NCBI GenBank assembly: GCA_002690445.1
Contig: NZER01000426.1
Span: 1 to 11,196, forward strand
Source: Candidatus Pacearchaeota archaeon
GTDB lineage: Archaea > Nanoarchaeota > Nanoarchaeia > Pacearchaeales > GW2011-AR1
Reading direction: 5' to 3'
DNA length: 11,196 nucleotides
Below the pieces are notes generated by a model. It was not told where the DNA came from. It saw nothing but the letters and a program-made list of their open reading frames with translations, and did no database searches. Shown here in pieces: positions 1 to 5,902 of this stretch (positions are counted from its first letter, which is position 1; each line of letters starts with the position of its first letter). A program made the position numbers and the translations under genes.

Positions 1-3
1 ACT

Positions 4-804
4 ATGGCCATGAAGAAGGGTAGATTTTCTAAGACAGAGCAAGAATTTATCAGAGAAAACCACAAAGAGATGTCAATTCACGAAATTGCCACTCATTTGG
101 ACAGAGATTCTGCGTCTGTTGAGTCTTACGTGAACTCAAAACTCGGAAGTACGCTCTTGGAGGAGCGAGAAATCGAAGCTTTGCGTGATTTGCAGAACAG
201 ACCCTTCTGGAAAGACCTTCAAAAGCAATTTTCTGAAGACGAATTGCAATCCCTTCTCTACCACTGGGGCAGAATTATCACCCAATTCCGCGATGACGTA
301 CTTCCAACGGAAGAATTGCAGATAATTGACGCTATCAAACTCGAAATTTTGATGAACCGCGCCCTAATAGGCCAACAAACCAACATGAAAGACATTCAAA
401 GCTACGAAGAATTGGTAACAGTCGAGAAGGCCAAAGCCTTAGAGATACAAGATAAGGACTATATCTTTAGTTTAGAGCGCCAAGTTGCCGTTTGTAGAGC
501 CGCCCAAGAGTCTTTAACCCGCGAATACAAAGATTTGCAAACAAAAAAGGCTTCCATGCTCAAAGATTTGAAGGCTACCCGTGAACAACGCATTAAAAGA
601 CTAGAAGATTCTAAACAAACCTTTATTGGGTGGGTAAGAAATCTCATGTCTAACCCCGAAGCTAGGCGTTCAATTGGTATTCAAATGGAAAAAATGCGTC
701 TAGCAACCGACAAGGAAGCTGCAAGGCTGTCTGAATATCACAAATACGAAGACGGAACAATAGATCAACCATTTTTAACGCCCAATAGCGTTAAGGAAGA
801 CTAA
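4..804 (+). CDS. HTH and coiled-coil protein, candidate terminase small subunit
   Basis: This 266-residue protein has an N-terminal helix-turn-helix-like segment at about residues 7-47 (FSKTEQEFI, then MSIHEIATHLDRD, then SVESYV). It resembles the DNA-binding head found in many phage small terminases and other phage DNA-binding proteins. Residues about 138-205 are rich in charged residues, Leu and Ala and look like a long coiled coil, which would suit oligomerisation. The C-terminal tail is polar. A small terminase would recognise viral DNA and regulate TerL, and the packaging/head genes downstream fit that role, although TerL lies 5 kb away. The start could be ATG at 4 or at 10. The frame is open to the window edge, so a start further upstream cannot be excluded. 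The stop overlaps the next ATG as TAATG. It could instead be a transcription regulator or an unrelated DNA-binding protein. Function is inferred from architecture only. Confidence 0.55.
   Translation: MAMKKGRFSKTEQEFIRENHKEMSIHEIATHLDRDSASVESYVNSKLGSTLLEEREIEALRDLQNRPFWKDLQKQFSEDELQSLLYHWGRIITQFRDDVLPTEELQIIDAIKLEILMNRALIGQQTNMKDIQSYEELVTVEKAKALEIQDKDYIFSLERQVAVCRAAQESLTREYKDLQTKKASMLKDLKATREQRIKRLEDSKQTFIGWVRNLMSNPEARRSIGIQMEKMRLATDKEAARLSEYHKYEDGTIDQPFLTPNSVKED
793..799 (+). promoter_or_regulatory. Shine-Dalgarno for the sulfotransferase-like gene
   Basis: AAGGAAG lies 4 nt before the ATG at 804, inside the last codons of the upstream gene. With the TAATG stop/start overlap it fixes the start of the next gene and points to translational coupling. 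Confidence 0.6.
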
Positions 805-1544
805 TGAAAACTGATTTGATTGTCAGTATGCATCGTACTGGACATCACGCAGTCGCGGTATGGTTACTACACCAAAGAGAAGGCATAACAGATTTTTCAA
901 TCTCAACCATAACTCGCTGGCTGTTTGCTGTTGGTGATGATAGCAATCTCTATATGATGGCCAATAACCCTCTTAAAACTGGCCCCAATGAACATCCCGA
1001 CAAAGAAAAGCTCCCCTCAATAATTTCCGAAGTTAAACCCGCCGGTTTAATTATTACCCACGAACAAGATAAGATTAACGACACGCTTTTTAAAGCACAT
1101 AAATCCCCCTTTTCCTTTAATGAACCAATAGTAGTTATTCGTGATTTTAGAAACTGGGTAGCAAGCTGTGTCAAGATGGCCCTACGCGATAACAAGATTA
1201 TCGAAGATGTTATCAATAACGAAAAGGTTTCTGAATACAGAGACCACCTTCTAAACTATGATAAGCCCGATTGTTACTATATAATATTTAATGATTGGGC
1301 TACCAGCAGACTTTACAGGAAGGCTATTTGCAATGATCTGGGATACACATTCACCGACGCGGCAAAAGACCAACTGTCTATATTTGGAGGTGGAAGCTCT
1401 TTTACCGGCATGGACTACTTAAAAAATGCCTCCCAAATGGATGTAAACAACCGCTACCAAGAAATAGAAACACATCCATACTACGAAATGATTATGAGTA
1501 AACACGAAGAAGTATTAAAAATAAGCGATAGTATATTCAAATGA
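804..1544 (+). CDS. Sulfotransferase-like protein
   Basis: This 246-residue protein looks like a compact PAPS-dependent sulfotransferase. Residues 6-17 (IVSMHRTGHHAV) match the N-terminal phosphosulfate-binding loop, which in the family is usually of the form S-x-x-R-S/T-G-T/S after a beta strand. Residues 109-121 (IVVIRDFRNWVAS) match the 3'-phosphate-binding strand/helix, normally R-D-P-R-D followed by a conserved Ser; here R113, D114, R116 and S121 are present and the Pro is replaced by Phe115. Residues 160-165 (IIFNDW) followed by an LGY segment match the late YEDL/FLG region. GGGSSF at about 195-200 may contact the nucleotide. The family transfers sulfate from PAPS to sugars, proteins or small molecules; the acceptor is unknown. 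The gene overlaps gmd by ATGA, suggesting a shared glycan role. The family call is fairly good; activity is not shown. Confidence 0.7.
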   Translation: MKTDLIVSMHRTGHHAVAVWLLHQREGITDFSISTITRWLFAVGDDSNLYMMANNPLKTGPNEHPDKEKLPSIISEVKPAGLIITHEQDKINDTLFKAHKSPFSFNEPIVVIRDFRNWVASCVKMALRDNKIIEDVINNEKVSEYRDHLLNYDKPDCYYIIFNDWATSRLYRKAICNDLGYTFTDAAKDQLSIFGGGSSFTGMDYLKNASQMDVNNRYQEIETHPYYEMIMSKHEEVLKISDSIFK

Positions 1545-2545
1545 AAAAAGCTGTCATATACGGCGTAACAGGACAAGACGGATCATACCTATCTGAATTA
1601 CTACTTTCCAAAGACTACATAGTATATGGAATAGCCCGTAGAACTTCGGTAAGCAACACTCTCAGAGTAAATCACTTATTAACACAAAAACAGTTTCACT
1701 TGACTCAGGGCGACGTAACTGACTCTGGAAGCATCTACCGACTCCTGAACGAAGTTCAGCCCGACGAGGTTTACAACCTCGCGGCTCAGTCTCATGTGGG
1801 GACATCCTTTGACCAGCCGAAATTAACTTGGGATGTGACAGCACAAGGCTGCATGAATATTCTCGAAGTAATTCGTTCGATGGGGAACCGTCCACGGTTC
1901 TACCAAGCAAGCAGCAGCGAAATGTTTGGAGATCAATACAATCTCTATAACAAGGAAAAATACCAAGACGAACAAACAAAATTCAATCCCCAGTCTCCGT
2001 ATGGAATAGCAAAGCTGGCCGCTCATCACTCTGTGAGGCTCTACAGGGACTCCTACGGCCTCTTTGCTTGCGGAGGTATTCTGTTCAATCATGAGAGCGA
2101 AAGGCGCGGAGAGCGCTTCGTGACGCGCAAGATAAGCCGCTATGTTGCAGATCTGTACTGGGCGACCCAAGGGGGTCGTAGTATTCCCAACCTTCAACTT
2201 GGGAATCTAGCTGCTAAACGCGATTGGGGACATGCAGAAGACTATGTAAAAGCTATGTGGTTAATGCTACAGCAAGAAGAACCAATGGATTTTGTAATAG
2301 CAACCGGAAGTAGTCATTCTATAGAAGATTACTTAAAAGAGGCTTTTCAGTGTATAAATATTAATGAGTGCTTAGATTATGTAGAGATAGACAATAATCT
2401 ATTAAGACCTTCTGAGGTTCCATATTTAAGAGGGTTAGCTAGGAAGGCGAAAAGAAGGCTCGATTGGAAACCAGAGATTAGCTTCGAGGGCTTGGTTAAC
2501 AGAATGGTTCAACATGATATACAAAGTTTCAATGGAAATAAATAA
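1541..2545 (+). CDS. gmd: GDP-mannose 4,6-dehydratase
   Basis: This 334-residue protein is an extended short-chain dehydrogenase that converts GDP-D-mannose to GDP-4-dehydro-6-deoxy-D-mannose, the precursor of GDP-fucose, GDP-rhamnose and GDP-perosamine. The Rossmann motif G8-x-x-G11-x-x-G14 (GVTGQDG) is followed by the ARRTS nucleotide loop near 32-36. NLAAQSHV is at 79-86, SSSEMFG at 124-130 supplies the catalytic Ser and Glu, and Y154-G-I-A-K158 is the YxxxK pair. The family signature NHESERRGERFVTRK is at 183-197 and RDWGHAEDYV at 227-236. Length is near the family norm and all key residues are present, so it should be active. No GDP-fucose synthase or 4-reductase is in the window, so the host or another viral gene must finish the pathway. 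ATG 1541 overlaps the upstream stop. Base composition changes sharply inside the gene, as described separately. Confidence 0.95.
   Translation: MKKAVIYGVTGQDGSYLSELLLSKDYIVYGIARRTSVSNTLRVNHLLTQKQFHLTQGDVTDSGSIYRLLNEVQPDEVYNLAAQSHVGTSFDQPKLTWDVTAQGCMNILEVIRSMGNRPRFYQASSSEMFGDQYNLYNKEKYQDEQTKFNPQSPYGIAKLAAHHSVRLYRDSYGLFACGGILFNHESERRGERFVTRKISRYVADLYWATQGGRSIPNLQLGNLAAKRDWGHAEDYVKAMWLMLQQEEPMDFVIATGSSHSIEDYLKEAFQCININECLDYVEIDNNLLRPSEVPYLRGLARKAKRRLDWKPEISFEGLVNRMVQHDIQSFNGNK
1741..2220 (+). other. GC-rich segment inside gmd
   Basis: By hand count this 480-nt stretch is about 50% G+C (239/480). The preceding 180 nt of the gene are about 42% (76/180) and the following 300 nt about 37% (111/300). 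Arginine codons also shift: the block uses several CGC codons (for example near 2103-2140), while downstream gmd codons for Arg are mostly AGA or AGG. It encodes residues about 67-226, the catalytic core. A recombined patch or a recent partial transfer is possible; strong conservation of the protein is the alternative explanation. Confidence 0.5.
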
Positions 2546-2777
2546 GAAGGCACTTGAAACCCTCAAGAAGATGGGTATTCAAAAAAGTGTTACTGCTAAA
2601 AATATGTATTTTGTAGATGGTAACGACCCTGATTCTGTTTGCTTTGAGGCTTTTAATAAACTAAAAGACTCAATTGTAGACGAAAAAATAAGTGAAGAGA
2701 TTGTTGAATATCTTGAAGAAGACCTGCGCAACGAAGTGAAAGTTACAAAGTTATTGAAAGTTAGACCTTATGCCTAA
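2532..2777 (+). CDS. Small hypothetical protein
   Basis: An 81-residue acidic/basic protein of unknown function, if ATG 2532 is used. An in-frame ATG at 2514 would add six residues (MIYKVS) and lengthen the overlap with gmd from 14 to 32 nt. Neither start has a clear Shine-Dalgarno, so I chose the shorter overlap. The N-terminal third (NKKALETLKKMGI) and the Glu-rich middle (EKISEEIVEYLEEDL) look helical. There is no signal peptide, membrane segment or metal motif. Its tight placement in the operon and continuous reading frame support it being real. I do not recognise the family. Confidence 0.6.
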   Translation: MEINKKALETLKKMGIQKSVTAKNMYFVDGNDPDSVCFEAFNKLKDSIVDEKISEEIVEYLEEDLRNEVKVTKLLKVRPYA

Positions 2778-2838
2778 CGGCAAAAGACTTAAGGAGGAAA
2801 ATTTAAACGACATTTATAAATTAGAAAAGAGGCAGTAA
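2770..2838 (+). CDS. Possible 22-residue micro-ORF
   Basis: ATG 2770 lies inside the last codons of the preceding gene, and the frame runs 22 codons to TAA 2836-2838, which overlaps the next ATG as TAATG. The peptide (MPNGKRLKEENL then NDIYKLEKRQ) is very polar and basic. It fills the only apparent gap (2778-2837) in an otherwise gapless operon. It may be a real small protein, or a coupling leader that carries ribosomes across the gap. Its length makes chance occurrence quite possible. Confidence 0.35.
   Translation: MPNGKRLKEENLNDIYKLEKRQ
2791..2797 (+). promoter_or_regulatory. Perfect Shine-Dalgarno sequence without a clear start
   Basis: AAGGAGG is the strongest ribosome-binding sequence in the window, but the nearest ATG downstream is at 2838, about 40 nt away and with its own AGAGG at 2828-2832. 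It encodes K-E-E within the micro-ORF. It may cause ribosome pausing or act as a standby site, or it may be a remnant of a lost start. Confidence 0.35.
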
Positions 2839-3188
2839 TGAAAAAAGTGATTGTATTCCTCTTGTTGTTAAACTTTACTGCAACCATAGCGGTTGGGTAT
2901 ACCATTTATAAAAACAACTCGAAAAAGCCATATGAAATAAATATCGAAAGCCCCAGTAAAATAGAAGATGAGCAGTTTAAGGCCAACGTGTATCAAGGCA
3001 TGAACCGACTAATGATGGGCCAAAACATGATCAATCTTAGAATGTTAAGTCTTCACCATTTTGCAAAGCCCCACGGAGAAGATTTTTATGAGCATTGTCC
3101 AGAGTGTCAATTAGAGCAACAAAAAATTCTAGAAGAGCAAAAAAACAATATCACCTCTAGTGCGGGGGTGGACGAATGGACTTTTTGA
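2838..3188 (+). CDS. Small membrane-anchored protein with a CPEC motif
   Basis: A 116-residue hypothetical protein. Residues 1-3 are MKK, followed by a hydrophobic stretch at 4-24 (VIVFLLLLNFTATIAVGYTIY) that is either a signal peptide or, more likely, a single N-terminal membrane anchor; no lipobox Cys is present. The remainder is hydrophilic, Gln/Glu/Lys rich and probably helical at 90-103. H86-C87-P-E-C90, with further His at 73, 74 and 79, could bind a metal or form a disulfide if exported. AGAGG at 2828-2832 lies 5 nt before ATG 2838. It overlaps the next gene by 13 nt, and the pair could form a membrane or lysis unit. The family is not recognised. Confidence 0.65.
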   Translation: MKKVIVFLLLLNFTATIAVGYTIYKNNSKKPYEINIESPSKIEDEQFKANVYQGMNRLMMGQNMINLRMLSLHHFAKPHGEDFYEHCPECQLEQQKILEEQKNNITSSAGVDEWTF

Positions 3189-3379
3189 ACGTAACTAAAT
3201 TTTTAATTATTCTCGTATTTTGCACCATCTTTATTTGGGATGTTGCCGTTATGTTTTTTGCTAAAGATCTAAACGCCACAATTAGTTATGCAATATATAC
3301 AATATCCTGTGAACACCCTATAATATCCTTTGCAATTGGTGTTTTATGTGGTCATGTTTTCTGGCCCCTTAAATCGTGA
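3176..3379 (+). CDS. Small two-span membrane protein, holin-like at most
   Basis: A 67-residue protein with two hydrophobic segments: about 7-28 (KFLIILVFCTIFIWDVAVMFF region) and about 47-64 (HPIISFAIGVLCGHVFWP). Between them is a short polar stretch containing Lys and Asp. The second span, with Gly-rich GVLCGH and a terminal FWP, resembles small membrane proteins I associate with tailed phages, but I cannot name a family. Size and two spans fit a class II-type holin by topology only; no endolysin is in the window. A G-rich run at 3164-3171 before ATG 3176 may serve as ribosome-binding site. It overlaps the upstream gene by 13 nt and is 7 nt before the GAPDH start. Confidence 0.6.
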   Translation: MDFLNVTKFLIILVFCTIFIWDVAVMFFAKDLNATISYAIYTISCEHPIISFAIGVLCGHVFWPLKS

Positions 3380-3386
3380 GAGATAT

Positions 3387-4343
3387 ATGATTAAAGTCGG
3401 AGTAGTTGGATATGGAACAATAGGCAAGCGTGTGGCAGACGCTGTATTATTGCAAGATGACATGGAACTTGTTGGCATTACTGCAAACACTTATAACTAT
3501 AGAATCAAAACGGCTTACGAAAAGGGAATAAAAATATTTCCAGTAAATTCTTTGCTTAATATGGTTTGGAGTGGAATAGGGGTAGAAGGCGACTTCGATG
3601 ATTTAGTTAAGCAATGTGATGTGGTTGTAGACTGTATGCCAAAAGGCATTGGTCAAAAAAACAAAGATCGGTACAAATATTGGGGAATCAAGGCGATCTT
3701 TCAGGGGGGAGAGAAGCCAAACGTAGGAAAGAGCTTTGTTTCTCAGTGCAACTATGACGAAGTTCTTGGTTCTGATTTTATAAGGGTGGTTAGCTGTAAT
3801 ACCACCGGCCTTTGCAGAACCCTACATGCTGTAGACAAAAGGTATGGCGTTGAAAGCGTTCATGCAACAATAGTAAGAAGGGCTGCTGACCCTTGGGATA
3901 TATATCATGGCCCTATTAATGCTATTGTTCCAACCTTAGAGCTTCCTTCACATCACGGGCCTGATGTTCAAACCGTTCTTCCTCACATAGAGATATTTAC
4001 CACGTCTATGACCGTTCCCACAACCGTCATGCATATGCATAGTGTTACAATAGATTTAAAAGAAGAAGCCGTTTTGTATGATATGATAGAATTGTTTGAT
4101 AATACCGAGAGAGTTCGGATTGTAAAAAACACCGAAGGAATACGATCCACGGCAGAAATAATAGAATACGCAAAAGATTTAGGTCATTCTAGAGGAGACA
4201 TGCCAGATATTTGTGTCTGGGAAGAAACAGTTGGTATAGCAAAAAACAAACTGTTTTATTTGCAGGCTATTCATCAGGAGAGTAATGTTATTCCAGAAAA
4301 TATAGACGCTATTAGAGCAGCTATGGGGAAAATAGGTTTATGA
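3387..4343 (+). CDS. gap: Type II (archaeal-type) glyceraldehyde-3-phosphate dehydrogenase
   Basis: This 318-residue protein has the signature of the archaeal-type GAPDH, which oxidatively phosphorylates glyceraldehyde 3-phosphate to 1,3-bisphosphoglycerate with NAD(P). Visible features are GVVGYGTIGKRVADAV at residues 5-20 (Rossmann loop), QDDMELVGIT at 23-32, QGGEK at 106-110, active-site SCNTTGL at 136-142 with Cys137, RRAADP at 164-169, SHHGPDV at 188-194, PTTVMHMH at 211-218 holding the likely catalytic His, and HQES/IPENID near the C-terminus. ATG 3387 begins directly at the first beta strand; an upstream ATG at 3330 would add 19 residues lying in the previous gene. Compared with my memory of methanogen enzymes it lacks about 20 C-terminal residues and a few in the 50-70 loop. 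The TKT motif after strand 2, linked to NADP binding in archaeal enzymes, reads T32-A33-N34. It overlaps the HNH gene by ATGA. Confidence 0.93.
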   Translation: MIKVGVVGYGTIGKRVADAVLLQDDMELVGITANTYNYRIKTAYEKGIKIFPVNSLLNMVWSGIGVEGDFDDLVKQCDVVVDCMPKGIGQKNKDRYKYWGIKAIFQGGEKPNVGKSFVSQCNYDEVLGSDFIRVVSCNTTGLCRTLHAVDKRYGVESVHATIVRRAADPWDIYHGPINAIVPTLELPSHHGPDVQTVLPHIEIFTTSMTVPTTVMHMHSVTIDLKEEAVLYDMIELFDNTERVRIVKNTEGIRSTAEIIEYAKDLGHSRGDMPDICVWEETVGIAKNKLFYLQAIHQESNVIPENIDAIRAAMGKIGL

Positions 4344-4627
4344 GACGAGATTACAGTGACCCCGTTTACGCCGAATGGAGAAAGAGGGTTTTCTCTAGAG
4401 ACAAGCGTAAGTGTCAAATGCCCGGATGTGGATATAAGAAAGCATTAAACGCTCATCACATAAAAAGATGGGCAGATGCTCCATATCTAAGATATGATGT
4501 TGATAATGGAATTACCCTGTGCTGGAGATGCCACAAGCAAATAACGGGGTCTGAGGCTCAATACGAACCTTTGTTTATGGACTTAGTTAGAAATAACAAT
4601 GACAATACCAACACTAATAGTAAGTAA
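4340..4627 (+). CDS. HNH endonuclease
   Basis: A 95-residue HNH nuclease. The beta-beta-alpha metal finger is clear: C25 and C30 (CQMPGC), A38-H39-H40-I, N56 in DNGITL, then C61-W-R-C64-H65. The Cys pairs bind structural zinc, and H39/H40, N56 and H65 are the H-N-H catalytic metal residues. Short free-standing HNH proteins are common beside terminase and portal genes, where in HK97-like phages they promote terminase cleavage at cos; homing is the other common role. The last ten residues (NNNDNTNTNSK region) are low complexity because this part also encodes the start of the next gene in another frame. ATG 4340 overlaps the GAPDH stop by 4 nt. Confidence 0.9.
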   Translation: MRRDYSDPVYAEWRKRVFSRDKRKCQMPGCGYKKALNAHHIKRWADAPYLRYDVDNGITLCWRCHKQITGSEAQYEPLFMDLVRNNNDNTNTNSK

Positions 4628-5417
4628 AAACAGGGCTTGCCAGTTAAGACTTCTCTTAGAAAGTCTTTATTTTAATGCTACTGGCGTTTTTCAGCCGCAT
4701 GTTGTGTGGAAGTCAACCACCCCAGAGTTTGAAATTGGGTACGAAAAAGTAGCGGCAGAATTTCCTCAAGCCATCTTCACCAGAGAAACCTATCTATTAG
4801 TTGATTTCTATCACTTTTTAAAAAAACACCAAGCTGGTCATTTTGCTTTATTTATGGATGACTGTATTTTCTTCAAGCCCTTAAGAGTTTCTCCTGAAGA
4901 GCTAATATCCAAGATGGATAAGGATACTTGGTGCTTAAGCCTGCGTCTAGGAAACAACACCACGGAGAATACAGAAAAGCCAATAGCTTCAATATCTGAA
5001 GATGGGGATTTTATAAAGTATAAATTTAAGGAATATAGCCCATACGATAATTATGGTTTTTGTTTTAGTTGGGATGGGGTTGTTTATAAAACACAAGATG
5101 TTTTGGATTTATTTGATGATAATGATTTCACCAAAACAACAAATCAGTGGGCCATACTGCCACAGAAGATAGAGAATTTTACCCAAAATAATAGAGATAA
5201 GATATCTAAAAATCTTATCTGTTGTCCCAAACAAAGCCATGTTGTTTCTATGAACTATAACACAACACATTCTGCTGGTGATAATTATCATCCAGTTGAT
5301 CAATTAAATTTAAGGTATGTTAATGGTCAAATTATTGATTTTAATAGTATAAACTTTGAAGACATTGGTGGCACTCATGCTTACAGGGGCTTTTCTATGC
5401 GGCAGCAAGAAATATGA
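4599..5417 (+). CDS. Putative GT-A-fold glycosyltransferase
   Basis: A 272-residue protein. Its first strand IPTLIVSKNRACQLRLLLESL (residues 3-23) has the pattern of the nucleotide-sugar-binding start of GT-A enzymes. FALFMDDCIFF at 82-92 places D87-D88 where the DxD-like metal motif is expected. YDNYGFCFSWDGVVYKT at 149-165 and an acidic DLFDDND segment may form the acceptor side. A late His (H224 or H231) could be the C-terminal metal ligand. ATG 4599 starts at the predicted first strand, so the 29-nt overlap with the HNH gene appears genuine. Sugar donor and acceptor are unknown. With gmd and the sulfotransferase nearby, it may decorate a virion protein, DNA or host glycan. A non-enzymatic role is possible, as the family match is by motif only. 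Confidence 0.65.
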   Translation: MTIPTLIVSKNRACQLRLLLESLYFNATGVFQPHVVWKSTTPEFEIGYEKVAAEFPQAIFTRETYLLVDFYHFLKKHQAGHFALFMDDCIFFKPLRVSPEELISKMDKDTWCLSLRLGNNTTENTEKPIASISEDGDFIKYKFKEYSPYDNYGFCFSWDGVVYKTQDVLDLFDDNDFTKTTNQWAILPQKIENFTQNNRDKISKNLICCPKQSHVVSMNYNTTHSAGDNYHPVDQLNLRYVNGQIIDFNSINFEDIGGTHAYRGFSMRQQEI

Positions 5418-5902
5418 CACAAAAATACATAATCCTAAAAGACACTAGAGAAAAAAACGGTTGGAATTTTGAATCTTTTGATAGATGTCAAGCCGTTGCT
5501 AGGTGGGGCTTAAAGACAGGCGATTATACAGCCAGAGGCTTAGAAAAAGAACTTGTTATTGAGCGAAAGGCTTCTACGGGTGAATTAGCCATTAACCTCG
5601 GAAAAAAAAGAAAAGCATTCGAGGCCGAAATTGAACGCATGGCTAACTTTCGTTGGAAGTATATTATTTGTGAATTTTCCATAGACGATTTAATGAACTT
5701 CCCCAAGAACTCAGGGATTCCCAAAAAGCAAATTCAATATGTAAGAATGAATGGTAAATTTATGTGGAAGAAGCTTTGCGAATACCAAGAGAGCCACGGG
5801 GTTCAGGTTATCTTTTGTGAAAACAAAGAACACGCAGAAGAAAGAGCAATTATGATATTTGACGAAGTATCGGAGATACTCCTACGTGAGCAATCAAACT
5901 GA
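5414..5902 (+). CDS. ERCC4/XPF-family nuclease
   Basis: A 162-residue protein with the ERCC4-type nuclease core. D10-T-R12-E13 opens the domain, G36-D37-Y38 follows, and the hallmark E50-R51-K52 lies in LVIERKAS at 48-55. A conserved NL-x-K/R region (residues 61-66) and F69-x-x-E-x-x-R/M helix complete it. Members cut branched or flap DNA using a metal bound by the GD and ERK residues; stand-alone short versions are found in phages and archaea. It lacks the helicase and tandem helix-hairpin-helix parts of full XPF, as expected for a phage protein. It overlaps the glycosyltransferase by ATGA and TerL at its 3' end. Resolving branched replication intermediates before packaging is a reasonable inferred role. 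Confidence 0.85.
   Translation: MTQKYIILKDTREKNGWNFESFDRCQAVARWGLKTGDYTARGLEKELVIERKASTGELAINLGKKRKAFEAEIERMANFRWKYIICEFSIDDLMNFPKNSGIPKKQIQYVRMNGKFMWKKLCEYQESHGVQVIFCENKEHAEERAIMIFDEVSEILLREQSN

Noticed and set aside
1662..2197. Antisense open frames of 105 and 124 codons across gmd
   Set aside because: They lie opposite a clearly real gmd, within its GC-rich block where stops are rarer, have no recognisable domains and would be the only minus-strand genes in the window.
2353..2360. TATAAATA, identical to the T4 late promoter box
   Set aside because: It is inside the coding part of gmd in an AT-rich stretch, 154 nt or more from the next start, and does not match the motif found in the two real gaps.
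3330..3386. Upstream ATG start for GAPDH
   Set aside because: It would add 19 residues that come from the alternate frame of the preceding membrane protein, while the Rossmann fold begins exactly at ATG 3387.
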